Assembly (NCBI GenBank): GCA_902776475.1
Contig: CACYQD010000006.1
Coordinates: 87,993-151,992 of the forward strand
Direction: 5' to 3'
DNA from: an uncultured Prevotellaceae bacterium
GTDB taxonomy: Bacteria; Bacteroidota; Bacteroidia; Bacteroidales; Bacteroidaceae
Length of the DNA stretch: 64,000 nucleotides
Shown here: positions 16,848 through 25,787 of the stretch, piece by piece
Numbering within the stretch: the stretch's first letter is position 1
Layout of the letters: every line of letters begins with the position of its first letter
Notes under the pieces: generated by a model
The model's input: the letters and a program-made list of their open reading frames with translations, nothing else
Databases searched by the model: none
What the model was told of the DNA's origin: nothing
Program-made: the position numbers and the translations under genes

Positions 16848-18254
16848 TTATCTGACAAGTATTTTCTTTCCGTCCTTGATGTAGATTCCTGGGCGCAGGT
16901 TGTCTGGTTTCATACGACGTCCCTGCATGTCATAGACCGCACCCGAAGGCTTCGTCTCTGGCATGACCTGACGAATGCCAGAAACCACCGCTGTGGTGCA
17001 GAAGGTGAAATAGGCCGGTGTGCTGTATTTCGCAGGCGCTGCATCATGGAGATAAAGACCAGTGCCGACATTTTTCAATGAGAAGCCCTTGTCTTCTACA
17101 TACTCAATCTCCCATACTGCTCCGTTTCTGATATCCTGCCCATTCTGATTGTTGAGTCCCAGGATAAAACAGCACCATCCGTCGGCCGGTTGTGAGTTCA
17201 GATAACCCGGACTGCCCCATATATTATAAGGAGAACCATCAGGAGTGATGAGCCGCAGCAACCAACCATTGGTCACGCTGCTGTTTTCCAGTTTGAAATG
17301 ATAGCCAGAGTTGCCGTCATCAAAGGCATCCTCCATACTATCAAACGACAAATTCTGATTGTCCGTACCAAAAAAGGCCTTTCCTTCCGCCTCATTAACG
17401 ATGGCGAACGCATGTCCTTTCGCTTCGTCAATACTTGTGAACCGCTGATCAATCTGCACCTGTGGTTTCACCACCGGATATTCCACATCCACGGAATAGC
17501 GGCTACAGAATTTCCAGATCTCATCACCTGTGAGCACACCGTAGTCATTGGAGATCCAATGTCCCTTGCCCGCCATTTCCATGAGCACCACTTCGACGCC
17601 CTCGTTGCCCGGTCCCCATACATGGCGGGTGATGTGGGGTGCATTGCGGTAATTGTGAGTGACGGTAGCAGTCGTCGGACAACCATTGTGGCGGATCCAG
17701 ACATTCAGGCAGTTCTGTACGTTGGAGAAAGAGACCACATCGTCGCTTGTGCCATGGGTGTGGATGATGGGAATAGGCCGCACATTGGCATTGGCCGTTG
17801 CACCTCCCATGGGATAGCCGCTGATCGGAGCGAACGCCGCGATGCGGTCAGCGATTTTGTTCATGGCATGATAGGTGAACATTCCTCCCATCGAGAATCC
17901 CGAGAGATAGACACGACAGGGGTCAATATCGTATTTTTCCACCATCTCATCGATGAGTGCCAGCACAAAGTTGATGTCGCGGTTTCCAGAGAGGTCCCAC
18001 CCTTTGTCGATGCCTTCTGGGAAGACAGTGACGAACTTGGCCGTATCGGCCACCGTCTCGATTTTCAGCATGTTTTTCTGGTAATAAGGATCCTGGTTCA
18101 TGCCATGGCAGGAAATCAGCAAAGGCCTATGGCTTCCCAGTTCGCGGGGCACATAGGAGATGTAATTACGGGTCAAATTTCCCACTTTAATCGTCTCAGC
18201 AGCGATGGTCAGCACGCAGATGGCCATAATAAAAGTAGTCAGCAGTCGTCTCAT
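16848..18254 (-). CDS. PHB-depolymerase/LpqC-like secreted esterase with C-terminal sorting tail
   Basis: The start at 18254 (MRRLLTTFIMAICVLTIAAE) is preferred to the upstream frame start at 18284 because it begins the signal peptide. The ~468-residue protein has an alpha/beta-hydrolase domain (~25-260) with oxyanion HGMNQ and nucleophile S121 in LSGFSMGG. A ~150-residue domain of unknown type follows (IWGSPGYLNSQPADGW...), with a final tail VYDMQGRRM...PGIYIKDGKKILVR closely matching that of GH10. Related esterases (carbohydrate esterase family 1) release ferulate or acetate from xylan. It is first in the minus-strand xylan block. Confidence 0.87.
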   Translation of the reverse strand: MRRLLTTFIMAICVLTIAAETIKVGNLTRNYISYVPRELGSHRPLLISCHGMNQDPYYQKNMLKIETVADTAKFVTVFPEGIDKGWDLSGNRDINFVLALIDEMVEKYDIDPCRVYLSGFSMGGMFTYHAMNKIADRIAAFAPISGYPMGGATANANVRPIPIIHTHGTSDDVVSFSNVQNCLNVWIRHNGCPTTATVTHNYRNAPHITRHVWGPGNEGVEVVLMEMAGKGHWISNDYGVLTGDEIWKFCSRYSVDVEYPVVKPQVQIDQRFTSIDEAKGHAFAIVNEAEGKAFFGTDNQNLSFDSMEDAFDDGNSGYHFKLENSSVTNGWLLRLITPDGSPYNIWGSPGYLNSQPADGWCCFILGLNNQNGQDIRNGAVWEIEYVEDKGFSLKNVGTGLYLHDAAPAKYSTPAYFTFCTTAVVSGIRQVMPETKPSGAVYDMQGRRMKPDNLRPGIYIKDGKKILVR

Positions 18255-18269
18255 TCTTCTTTTTTGCTG

Positions 18270-18277
18270 CAAAGTTA
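18270..18277 (-). promoter_or_regulatory. -7 element of the xylan block promoter
   Basis: Minus-strand TAACTTTG 15 bases before the esterase start, with no convincing -33 element. It is back to back with the promoter of the acetyltransferase-like gene. Confidence 0.45.
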
Positions 18278-18376
18278 CGAACAAAATCGCTTTTCAGCAG
18301 AAAAAGAATGTATCACACTTTATTCAAAGTGTATCCTTTTATCTATCAGTTTTGCCTCTATTCCGAAATTAATTGC

Positions 18377-18384
18377 TACTTTTG
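18377..18384 (+). promoter_or_regulatory. -7 element before the CAT-like gene
   Basis: TACTTTTG, with TTTG at 18351-18354; the 22-base spacer is slightly long. Confidence 0.45.
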
Positions 18385-18428
18385 CAAAGAAAGGAGAAAT
18401 CACCACGCTTAAAGAAGAACCATACAAT

Positions 18429-19064
18429 ATGTTCGAGAAAATAGACATCAACACCTGGAACAGACGCGACCACTACGCTCATTTCAAACGCATGAAGACG
18501 CCGCATTATATGTTGTCGGCCAACATCGATGTGTCAAGACTGCTTGAATACAAGAAGGAAAGGAGCCTGTCGTTCTATCTCTCGCTTATTTACCTTGTCA
18601 CCAAAACGCTGAACAGCATCGAGAATTTTCATTTGAGGATCCTCAACGGTGAGGTGGTCAGATACGACCGCATTGAAACGAATTTCACACATATCCGTCC
18701 AGGTGAGGAACTGTTCTACTACCACACAGCCCCGTTTGAGGGCTGCTTAGAAGAATATGTGAGGCGCACCACAGAAGCGATTTCCACACAAACCACTCTT
18801 TTTGGAGGACTTGGCGACATTCCTAATGTGGCCTATTGCTCTTGCGCGCCGACCCTCGATGCCACAGCCATCGGCAATCCTGGTTTGGACAATCCCGAAG
18901 ATGCCATACCCCGGATCAACTGGGGAAAATACATCAAACAAGATGGACGGTGGTTGCTGAACATCTCATTTACAGCCAACCACCGTTTCATCGACGGCTA
19001 CCATCTCGGTCTGTTTTTTCAAACCTTACAGGAAGAGATCAATCAGTTGCCGCTCCACGAATAA
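18429..19064 (+). CDS. Chloramphenicol-acetyltransferase-superfamily protein
   Basis: An open frame runs back to 17298 over the antisense of the esterase. The real start is the ATG at 18429 (MFEKIDINTWNRRDHYAHF), the family N-terminus, which gives 211 residues, the usual CAT length. The catalytic HxxxD occurs as NHRFIDGYH (H185, D189). The family forms trimers that move an acetyl group from acetyl-CoA to a hydroxyl. Chromosomal homologues in Bacteroidota are common and their substrates mostly unknown, so drug resistance should not be assumed. It stands alone between the xylan and pectin blocks. Confidence 0.88.
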   Translation: MFEKIDINTWNRRDHYAHFKRMKTPHYMLSANIDVSRLLEYKKERSLSFYLSLIYLVTKTLNSIENFHLRILNGEVVRYDRIETNFTHIRPGEELFYYHTAPFEGCLEEYVRRTTEAISTQTTLFGGLGDIPNVAYCSCAPTLDATAIGNPGLDNPEDAIPRINWGKYIKQDGRWLLNISFTANHRFIDGYHLGLFFQTLQEEINQLPLHE

Positions 19065-19097
19065 AGCGGCAAGCCCGCCATTATCGTTTCCGTTCTC

Positions 19098-20300
19098 TCA
19101 GTTTCCGTCAGGTTTTTTCATCACCAACGACGGAGCGGGATACCAATACCAGCTATTGAAATCGTCAGGATGAGTGGGGCTGAAATCCTTCCAATCACTG
19201 CGCAAACCTTTAAGCATGGGCAGGTGATGCTGTTTCATGCCCATGACCACCATCTTGGCCACCTCGTATGCGCCATAGGGGTTGAAATGGGTGTTGTCGG
19301 CCAGTTCCTTGTCCTGTCCCTCAAAGGTGTTGGCTGGATAATGCACCAAGGCGCGTTTGCTCCCCTCAAAGCCCAAAGTCTCGAAAAAGTCGGTCGTCAT
19401 CTGGTTGAGTTCAATCAAAGGCACATGTTCGCGTTCTGCCACCGACCGCATGGCATCAGGAAACTCGCCGTGGGTGTTGACCATTTTCTTTTGTGTGTCA
19501 TCGAAACGACGGCGGGCAGTCGGAGTCAGGAAGACAACATGTCCATTTTTTTCATGCACCCGGTCGATGAAGATCTTCAGGTTGTAAACATAATGATACC
19601 AAGCCCCATCGCCTGGGCGTTTCTCCTTCTCGTCATTATGACCGAATTCACAAAACACGTAGTCACCCGGTTTCATCATCGACAATATCTTGTCCAGACG
19701 GTTGCTGCCCAGGAAAGTGCGAGCCGTCAGTCCGCTCTCGGCATGGTTGGAGATGGCGACCTGTTCATCAAACCACCTTGGGATCATCTGTCCCCAACTT
19801 GCCCAAGGTTCGTCGTTCTGGTCCACTACTGTTGAGTTGCCGCAAAGGAAAACGGTTATGGCTGTGGTATCAGGTTCGATGCTGATGCTCTTCACAGCCG
19901 GGGCGGCACCGTTGAATTCCAAGGTCAGTGAGTCATCCCAGTTCAGATAGTCCTTCTCGCGGTCCTTGATTTTCACCACCATCTTGTCATCGATACGGGG
20001 AGACCTCTTGCTGACGACAAAGCTATAGGTGGCATATTTCCCCTTCTTGGTCTCCACCTCCTCCACAAACAACCTCCGGCTTTCTGCCCTTACCACGGTG
20101 CGGGCAGCGCGTTTTTTCGCCCCGAGTGTCACCGTCACCTTATAATTGCCGTCGGGCACGGCGACGGAATAGAAGAAAGGTTTGTCACTCACCTTGTTCA
20201 ACTCGACAGTCTGTGCGCCTGAAGCCAGGCAGGCAATCAGGCTGGCCGCGATCATTCCGGCTCTTCTTAAAAAAGTGATCATCATGTTATTTCTCTTCAT
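19098..20300 (-). CDS. SGNH acetylesterase (rhamnogalacturonan acetylesterase-like, CE12)
   Basis: The start at 20300 (MKRNNMMITF) lies one base after the GH28 stop and opens a signal peptide ending ...ACLASGAQ. The ~400-residue protein has an N-terminal beta-sandwich (~30-140) with NYKVTVTLG. An SGNH hydrolase domain follows with nucleophile S156 in FLCGNSTVVD, then AESGLTART, FGHND and the catalytic DNTHFNPYGA. CE12 enzymes remove acetyl groups from rhamnogalacturonan. Tight coupling to GH28 supports action on pectin. Confidence 0.9.
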   Translation of the reverse strand: MKRNNMMITFLRRAGMIAASLIACLASGAQTVELNKVSDKPFFYSVAVPDGNYKVTVTLGAKKRAARTVVRAESRRLFVEEVETKKGKYATYSFVVSKRSPRIDDKMVVKIKDREKDYLNWDDSLTLEFNGAAPAVKSISIEPDTTAITVFLCGNSTVVDQNDEPWASWGQMIPRWFDEQVAISNHAESGLTARTFLGSNRLDKILSMMKPGDYVFCEFGHNDEKEKRPGDGAWYHYVYNLKIFIDRVHEKNGHVVFLTPTARRRFDDTQKKMVNTHGEFPDAMRSVAEREHVPLIELNQMTTDFFETLGFEGSKRALVHYPANTFEGQDKELADNTHFNPYGAYEVAKMVVMGMKQHHLPMLKGLRSDWKDFSPTHPDDFNSWYWYPAPSLVMKKPDGN

Positions 20301-20301
20301 T

Positions 20302-21705
20302 TTACAGTCCTTCCACATTCACTACGTCCTCCATCACAACAGCAGGACGCTCATCCTCCTTCATCAGTTCAAATTTCACATTGTGCACCCACAGTCCGTC
20401 AACATGCCTTGCAAATAGGCCATAAGCGGGTGTCGGACCAGCCCAACGTGGCTCTGGATAATTCGTACCTTGTTCACGATAGGGCGTTACGGTTTTCTTT
20501 CCTCCTCCACGATATTGGATTCTGATATTGCTCAGGGAGACATTCCGGATGGGATATCCTTGCATTCCGGTCACGATGATGCCGGCCAGGGAGTCACAGT
20601 CATCGGCAATCACGTTGTTGATGGAGATATCACGTGCCGTTGACACATCGGTGCGCTCCTTGGGTCCACGGTTGCGGCACCCTGTAGTGATATAGATGGG
20701 ATAATGATGCACATGACTCATGGAGATGTTCGTCACGACAATGTTCTCCATCCGTCCTTGGTCAACCACTTCAAAGGCCAGACCGCTGCTCCACATACAT
20801 GAACAGTTGGATATCGTGATGTTGCGGTATCCACCGTTGCTCTCGGTTCCCAACTTGATGCGTCCGCAAACCCAGTTGACGATCTCCGGGACATAAGTGC
20901 CATCGAGAAAAGTGCCCAATTTATAGCCCGTGACCATACAGTTGGTGATCAGGATATGCTCGCAGAGGACGGGGCGTTTCAGAGCATACGAACTTTTCAG
21001 TACGATGGCATCGTCATGGGGTGTATTGACCTTGGTGTTGCTCACCGTGAAATATTTGCAGCAGTCGATGTCAATGCCGTCGCGGTTGGTGTCAATCACG
21101 ACATTGTCGATTGTCCCTATCTCACATCCAGTGACGATGATGGCAAAATGGCCTCCCCGGTAGATGGTGATGTCACGGATGGTCACGTTGCGGCACAACT
21201 TGAGCGCGATGGCCTTGTCGCCTGTGCCAATGCTTCCACCCTGCACATTGCCGCCTTTTTCAGTGTCTTTTCTCGTCAGTCCCTCACCATCAATCATTCC
21301 ATGACCCGTGATAGAGACATTGTGTTGTCCTTCGGCCCATATCAGACTGTTATGAAAATAGGTATGTCCGCCATCCTGGTACTCAGGAGCACCAAACACC
21401 TCACTTTCATCGTAAGCCTTCATTTCGCCGGGAGCGGCCAGGATGACGGCACCATCCATCAGATGCAGGTCAACACGGCTCTTGAGGTGGATGCTGCCAC
21501 AAAGATAGGTGCCGGCCGGCACCCTTACCTGTCCGCCGCCTCCTGCCACACAAGCATCAATGGCACGGTTGATGGCCAGGTGGTCAAGTGTCCGCCCATC
21601 TCCTTTGGCGCCATAGTCACGCACGTCATACACTCCGTTGGCATACATGGCGATACAGAATGCCATGCTCAACAGCATCGTCATCACTCGATGTCTCATA
21701 TCCAC
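20302..21705 (-). CDS. GH28 polygalacturonase-like glycosidase
   Basis: A 467-residue protein with a signal peptide (to about MYANG) and right-handed beta-helix sequence throughout. The start of the domain is typical (YDVRDYGAKGDGRT...INRAIDAC). Catalytic Asp candidates are in TNRDGIDID (D209, D212) and PHDDAIVLKS (D231, D232); RIKLGTES provides the Arg/Lys site. GH28 hydrolyses galacturonan or rhamnogalacturonan. It is first in a two-gene operon with the acetylesterase. The galacturonate released would feed UxaC, encoded at 2.8-4.2 kb. Confidence 0.92.
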   Translation of the reverse strand: MDMRHRVMTMLLSMAFCIAMYANGVYDVRDYGAKGDGRTLDHLAINRAIDACVAGGGGQVRVPAGTYLCGSIHLKSRVDLHLMDGAVILAAPGEMKAYDESEVFGAPEYQDGGHTYFHNSLIWAEGQHNVSITGHGMIDGEGLTRKDTEKGGNVQGGSIGTGDKAIALKLCRNVTIRDITIYRGGHFAIIVTGCEIGTIDNVVIDTNRDGIDIDCCKYFTVSNTKVNTPHDDAIVLKSSYALKRPVLCEHILITNCMVTGYKLGTFLDGTYVPEIVNWVCGRIKLGTESNGGYRNITISNCSCMWSSGLAFEVVDQGRMENIVVTNISMSHVHHYPIYITTGCRNRGPKERTDVSTARDISINNVIADDCDSLAGIIVTGMQGYPIRNVSLSNIRIQYRGGGKKTVTPYREQGTNYPEPRWAGPTPAYGLFARHVDGLWVHNVKFELMKEDERPAVVMEDVVNVEGL

Positions 21706-21778
21706 TACCTTATAATATATTATTTATTCAAAAAGGAACAAATGTGCTCATTTTTTCCATAATATCGCATTTAGGCTA

Positions 21779-21786
21779 CAAATATA
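21779..21786 (-). promoter_or_regulatory. -7 element of the pectin operon
   Basis: Minus-strand TATATTTG 74 bases before the GH28 start. No -33 match is visible at the right distance. Confidence 0.4.
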
Positions 21787-21809
21787 TGGAAAATCAAATA
21801 AAAAAAACG

Positions 21810-21817
21810 TAACTTTG
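21810..21817 (+). promoter_or_regulatory. -7 element of the fucosidase gene
   Basis: TAACTTTG 32 bases before the chosen start. It falls just ahead of the ATG at 21822, which would leave almost no leader and favours the start at 21849. Confidence 0.45.
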
Positions 21818-21848
21818 TGGCATGAGTACATCGTTTTTTGGCAACATC

Positions 21849-23465
21849 ATGAAAAAGACACTTTTCACCATCCTTTTGTGCTTACCGTTGGTCATGGCCA
21901 ATGCACAGGAATACCGCATCCCCGTTTCAGAGACACACGAACAGATGCAGACCGGACCGTATGAACCTACATGGGAGTCACTCCGGACACATGAGACGCC
22001 CGAGTGGTTCAGGAACGCCAAATTCGGCATCTGGGCCCATTGGGGACCACAGTGCGTGGAGGGCAGCGGCGACTGGATGGCCCGCTCACTCTACATGGAG
22101 GGCAGCCGCGAATACAAATGGCACGTGGAGCACTATGGACATCCTTCAGAGGTGGGTTTCAAGGATATCCTGCCGCTCTTCAAAGCCGAGCGTTGGAATC
22201 CAGAGCAACTTGTGCAACGCTACAAACGTTGCGGAGCGCAATACTTTTTCGTACTGGGCAACCATCATGACAACTTCGACCTTTGGGATTCCAAATACCA
22301 ACCTTGGAACTCCAAGAACATCGGTCCGAAACGCGACATCCTCGACGAATGGGCTCAGGCAGCCAAGAAAGCCGGCCTTCCCTTGGGTATCTCTTTTCAT
22401 GCCGACCATGCATGGACATGGTACGAGCCCTCACAGCGATATGACCTGCAAGGAGAGAAAGCGGGCATCTACTACGATGGGAACCTGAGAAAGGACGACG
22501 GGAAAGGCAAATGGTGGGAAGGACTCGATCCGCAGCAACTTTACCAGCAGGAGCATCCCATGAGCAAAGGTTCCTGGGACAATGGTGCCATCCATTCCCA
22601 ATGGGACTGGAGCAGCGGTGCCTGTCCACCGTCGCAGGAGTTCGTCACCAATTTCTATGACCGCACCCTCGATGCGATCAACCGCTACCACCCCGACCTC
22701 ATCTACTTCGATGTCACCGTGCTGCCCTTCTATCCGCTCAGCGACTGCGGATTGAAAATCGCCACACATCTCTATAACAAGAATCCACGCGCTGTGGTGT
22801 TCGGCAAGATTTTGAACGAGGAGCAGCGTCAAGCCCTGACGTGGGATGTAGAGCGCGGTGCACCCAACGAGATTATCCCGGAGCCATGGCAAACCTGCAA
22901 CTGCATCGGTGGCTGGCACTATAACACCCGTATCTACGAAAGAGGAGAATATAAGAGTGCAGCCACGGTGGTCAAACAGTTGGTGGATATCGTCTCGAAA
23001 AACGGCAATCTCCTCCTCAGCATCCCCCTGCGTGCCGATGGCACTTATGACGAAAAGGAATCGAAAGTGCTGGATGACCTGGAAGCATGGATGACGGTAA
23101 ACGGAGAGAGCATCTTCGGCACACGGCCCTGGGTGCGCTTCGGTGAAGGCCCCGTGGCAGAGCAGGACATCAAACTCAACGCCCAAGGGTTCAATGACGG
23201 TCAATTTGCCAAGATGGATGCCCGCGACATCCGCTTCAACCAGACCTCCAAGTACCTCTATGTGACCGCCATGGGGTGGCCAGAAAGTGGTCAGATCATG
23301 ATCAAGTCACTGGCCAAAGGCAACAAAGAATTCAAAAAGAGTATCAGCAACGTTTATCTGCTCGGACATGGTAAACTGAAGGTACGGCAAACAGCCGAAG
23401 GACTTGTGGTCAAACTGCCCAAGCCCTGCAACGCTATTGCCCCAGTGCTTCGGATCAACAAATGA
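21849..23465 (+). CDS. GH29 alpha-L-fucosidase
   Basis: The ATG at 21849 (MKKTLFTILLCLPLVMANAQ) starts a clean signal peptide. The upstream ATG at 21822 would add nine residues before it. The 538-residue protein carries GH29 landmarks: WFRNAKFGIWAHWG, the FVLGNHHDNFDLWDS active-site strand, and the nucleophile region DLIYFDVTVLPF (D288). GH29 enzymes release alpha-linked L-fucose, found in plant xyloglucan or pectin and in host glycans. The adjacent pectin operon suggests a plant substrate, but this is inference. Confidence 0.92.
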   Translation: MKKTLFTILLCLPLVMANAQEYRIPVSETHEQMQTGPYEPTWESLRTHETPEWFRNAKFGIWAHWGPQCVEGSGDWMARSLYMEGSREYKWHVEHYGHPSEVGFKDILPLFKAERWNPEQLVQRYKRCGAQYFFVLGNHHDNFDLWDSKYQPWNSKNIGPKRDILDEWAQAAKKAGLPLGISFHADHAWTWYEPSQRYDLQGEKAGIYYDGNLRKDDGKGKWWEGLDPQQLYQQEHPMSKGSWDNGAIHSQWDWSSGACPPSQEFVTNFYDRTLDAINRYHPDLIYFDVTVLPFYPLSDCGLKIATHLYNKNPRAVVFGKILNEEQRQALTWDVERGAPNEIIPEPWQTCNCIGGWHYNTRIYERGEYKSAATVVKQLVDIVSKNGNLLLSIPLRADGTYDEKESKVLDDLEAWMTVNGESIFGTRPWVRFGEGPVAEQDIKLNAQGFNDGQFAKMDARDIRFNQTSKYLYVTAMGWPESGQIMIKSLAKGNKEFKKSISNVYLLGHGKLKVRQTAEGLVVKLPKPCNAIAPVLRINK

Positions 23466-23483
23466 TAATGGAACAGAAGCCTG

Positions 23484-24587
23484 TCACCACCCTTCCGGCA
23501 GGATGATGTTTTCAACGGTGTGAGCGGCCTCGAAGAGCGGTGAGATCTCCCAATCGGAGAACCCTGCAATGCCGCACCCGATTCTTGTCACCAGGAAGGT
23601 CAGTTCCGGGTGATCCTTGGCAAAAACGATAAACTCATCCACATAGGGTTTGATGGTCTCCACACCACCCTGCATCGTAGGAATGGCGTAGCTTCTTCCC
23701 TGAAGACCGACGCCCTGTCCCATCACTGCACCGAATTTCCGGTAGGCCGCATAAGCGGCACCTCCACCGTGCATGCCACGTAAATTGCTGCCAAACACGA
23801 AAATCTCTCCAGGAGCCAACTCCTGTATGCGCTCCGGTGTTGTTCTTTTCTTTTCCATAAATATTTGCCTTGGGAAACTGTATTTCTTAGCGGAACCTCT
23901 ATGGATATCAGAGTGATCAAGCCTGGCAGACTGAGGCATGGGCATTTCCTCTGGAAGGGAGAAGGAATCTGATGCTTCGCTCATGCTCACCTCCGCATCC
24001 ATCAACTCCTGCATGTCGAAGTCCATATCGAAGTATTTCTTGAAATAGGGAATAATGTAGTTCTCTTTCAACATGTTATATCTCTGCGACACGGCAGAAG
24101 GTGTGATACCCATCATCTCAGCCACTTCCTTGGTCTTGAATCCTTTGACGAGCAGCAAGTCCAGGATGCTTCTCGATTTGCTGTCAAGCTGCATCGAGTC
24201 GCAGATCTCCTGAATGGTCTTATTGAAATTCAACCTCAGATCATGACTCGTATCAAAGGATTTGAGATAATCCTCGAAGGTCAGCGAGCCATATTCCCTC
24301 TTGTACCACTTCAGGGCATCCAATACGACAAAACGGAAGCCGTTGACCATCCATGTACGAAGAGAAACCTGTGGAGAGCGGTCTTCCAAAGGCTTCCAGT
24401 CATGCTCCATCAGGTAAATGGCATACTGATGAGCAAGTGACATGAAATCAAGATTCTCCTTCTTGTGGAGATCATATTGACGGTCGAACATATAATAGGC
24501 CGTCTGGCAATAATCATAAAAATATCGCCTGAACATATAACTGTCTCCCCGTCGGAATCCCTCAATTATCTCTTTGTCACTGATCAT
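23484..24587 (-). CDS. Fusion of a sigma-factor-like protein with a macro-like domain
   Basis: The 367-residue protein has an N-terminal sigma-70-like region (residues ~1-180) with a region 4 helix-turn-helix (VKGFKTKEVAEMMGITPSAVSQRYNMLKE, ~148-176). An acidic linker (~185-240) leads into a C-terminal domain (~250-367) with GEIFVFGSNLRGMHGGGAA, SYAIPT and VTRIGCGIAGF. This C-terminal domain resembles the small macro-like family often annotated as A1S_2505-type phage protein. Met244 (MEKKRTTPERIQ) looks like the N-terminus of a free-standing domain, so an internal start or an old gene fusion is possible. It is divergent from the VWA gene. Function unknown; control through an ADP-ribose-type ligand is speculation. 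Confidence 0.75.
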   Translation of the reverse strand: MISDKEIIEGFRRGDSYMFRRYFYDYCQTAYYMFDRQYDLHKKENLDFMSLAHQYAIYLMEHDWKPLEDRSPQVSLRTWMVNGFRFVVLDALKWYKREYGSLTFEDYLKSFDTSHDLRLNFNKTIQEICDSMQLDSKSRSILDLLLVKGFKTKEVAEMMGITPSAVSQRYNMLKENYIIPYFKKYFDMDFDMQELMDAEVSMSEASDSFSLPEEMPMPQSARLDHSDIHRGSAKKYSFPRQIFMEKKRTTPERIQELAPGEIFVFGSNLRGMHGGGAAYAAYRKFGAVMGQGVGLQGRSYAIPTMQGGVETIKPYVDEFIVFAKDHPELTFLVTRIGCGIAGFSDWEISPLFEAAHTVENIILPEGW

Positions 24588-24615
24588 TTTTACGCTGATG
24601 AAGGCTTATTATCGG

Positions 24616-24623
24616 CAAAATTA
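24616..24623 (-). promoter_or_regulatory. -7 element of the sigma/macro fusion gene
   Basis: Minus-strand TAATTTTG 29 bases before the start, in the 133-base divergent region shared with the VWA gene. No -33 match was found. Confidence 0.35.
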
Positions 24624-24720
24624 AAAAAAAATATCGAATCATCTTAATTTTTTTCCGCATTTGTCTTTAAAGGTAATAAAGAGACTCATAAACTTAGTAT
24701 TCACCTAACAATAGAGAAAA

Positions 24721-25347
24721 ATGAAAAGAGTTTTTAATCTGATTATCGTTGACGAAAGTGGTTCCATGTCTATCATCCGCAAACAAGCCTTCGCAGGCAT
24801 GAACGAGACCCTCTCGACCGTCAGGGCCATGCAAGAGAAATATCCTGACACCGAACAGCATGTGACCCTTGTGACTTTTGACAGCGACAACCTCAAATGG
24901 CATTACAATGATGTCCTGGCAAAGGAAACGCGAAATCTGGGCTGGGACGACTATAAACCCCGTGCAGCTACTCCATTGTATGACACCATCGGTATTACTG
25001 TCTCCAAACTCAATGCCCAAGTCAACAGTGACGACAATGTGCTGGTAACCATCATCACCGACGGAGAGGAGAACAGTTCCATGGAATGGACGCTGAAAAT
25101 GGTCAAGAACCTGATTGAGAAACTGAAGGAACAGAAATGGACTTTTACCTTGATTGGAACGGACAATCTCGACGTGGAAGGCATGGCAGGATCGCTGTGT
25201 ATTGATGATCACATGAAGTTCTGTGAGGACGAGGAGGGTACTGAAAAAATGTTCCGTCGTGAGAAAAAAGCAAGGATGAAATATTACGAGTGTGTCACCA
25301 ATAATTGTGAGATGCCAAAAGGAAAATTCTTTGAAGAGGAGGATTAG
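24721..25347 (+). CDS. VWA-domain protein
   Basis: The 208-residue protein is nearly all von Willebrand factor A domain. It has the MIDAS motif DESGSMS (residues 11-17), the TPLYDTIG Thr segment and IITDGEENSS. There is no signal peptide, so it is cytoplasmic. Similar stand-alone VWA proteins occur in tellurite/stress-type and other poorly defined bacterial systems, where they bind partner proteins through a metal ion. It is divergent from the sigma/macro fusion, with 133 bases between starts, so the two may share control. No AAA ATPase of the MoxR kind is adjacent. Function unknown. Confidence 0.85.
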   Translation: MKRVFNLIIVDESGSMSIIRKQAFAGMNETLSTVRAMQEKYPDTEQHVTLVTFDSDNLKWHYNDVLAKETRNLGWDDYKPRAATPLYDTIGITVSKLNAQVNSDDNVLVTIITDGEENSSMEWTLKMVKNLIEKLKEQKWTFTLIGTDNLDVEGMAGSLCIDDHMKFCEDEEGTEKMFRREKKARMKYYECVTNNCEMPKGKFFEEED

Positions 25348-25368
25348 TTTTTTGCTCCTTGTCTAATC

Positions 25369-25455
25369 TTTCCTGGGAGAGGGGATTGAGCTTCTTGCTT
25401 GGGGGATTCGGAGACGCCACGATGTGACGTCTCCACCCTGTCTCTCTCCCGTGGG
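25369..25455. repeat. Large imperfect stem-loop after the VWA gene
   Basis: Outer arms CTTTCC..GGAGAG and CTCTCCC..GGAAAG pair imperfectly. An inner perfect 7-base stem (GGAGACG 25410-25416 with CGTCTCC 25428-25434) lies between them. It sits 20 bases past the VWA stop and ahead of the riboswitch promoter, so it probably terminates transcription or forms a mobile palindrome remnant. Confidence 0.45.
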
Positions 25456-25531
25456 AAAGGAGAGCAGTAACGAAAACGGACATATTTGAGCATTTCTTTC
25501 CAAAAAACGTTGGCGTTTTTACATATTTTTG

Positions 25532-25539
25532 TACTTTTG
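25532..25539 (+). promoter_or_regulatory. -7 element of the cobalamin uptake operon
   Basis: TACTTTTG about 45 bases before the conserved part of the riboswitch. The -33 element is degenerate. Confidence 0.5.
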
Positions 25540-25579
25540 CAGAGATTTTCCTACCCTGAGATATTGATCAGGGCAACAT

Positions 25580-25755
25580 GCGGTGGTTCACTTACGTGAT
25601 AAAAAGGGAATCAGGTGCGAATCCTGGACAGTCCCGCTGCTGTAAACTTGATTATGGAAAGACCTTAAGAGCCACTGGAGCACCATCATGATTCATAAAC
25701 GGTGCCTGGGAAGGCGGTCTCTCTCAAGTGAAGTCAGAAGACCTGCCACTGCAGT
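25580..25755 (+). promoter_or_regulatory. Cobalamin riboswitch 1
   Basis: The element shows the conserved core (AAAAAGGGAA 25600-25609, GGTGCGAATCC, CAGTCCCGCTGCTGTAA 25629-25645), GCCACTG at about 25671 and the B12-box-like AAGTCAGAAGACCTGCC (about 25731-25747). It lies directly upstream of the BtuB-type receptor. Binding of adenosyl- or methylcobalamin is expected to lower expression of the uptake operon that follows. Confidence 0.92.
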
Positions 25756-25787
25756 AGTTTCATGACAGCCTTTCGAGGAAGAGGCTT

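Noticed and set aside
17298-18428. N-terminal extension of the CAT-like protein
   Set aside because: It is antisense to the esterase gene, and the family N-terminus and a -7 element lie at 18377-18429.
18429-19064. Chloramphenicol resistance gene
   Set aside because: Only the superfamily is supported. Many chromosomal homologues do not act on chloramphenicol, and there is no mobile element nearby.
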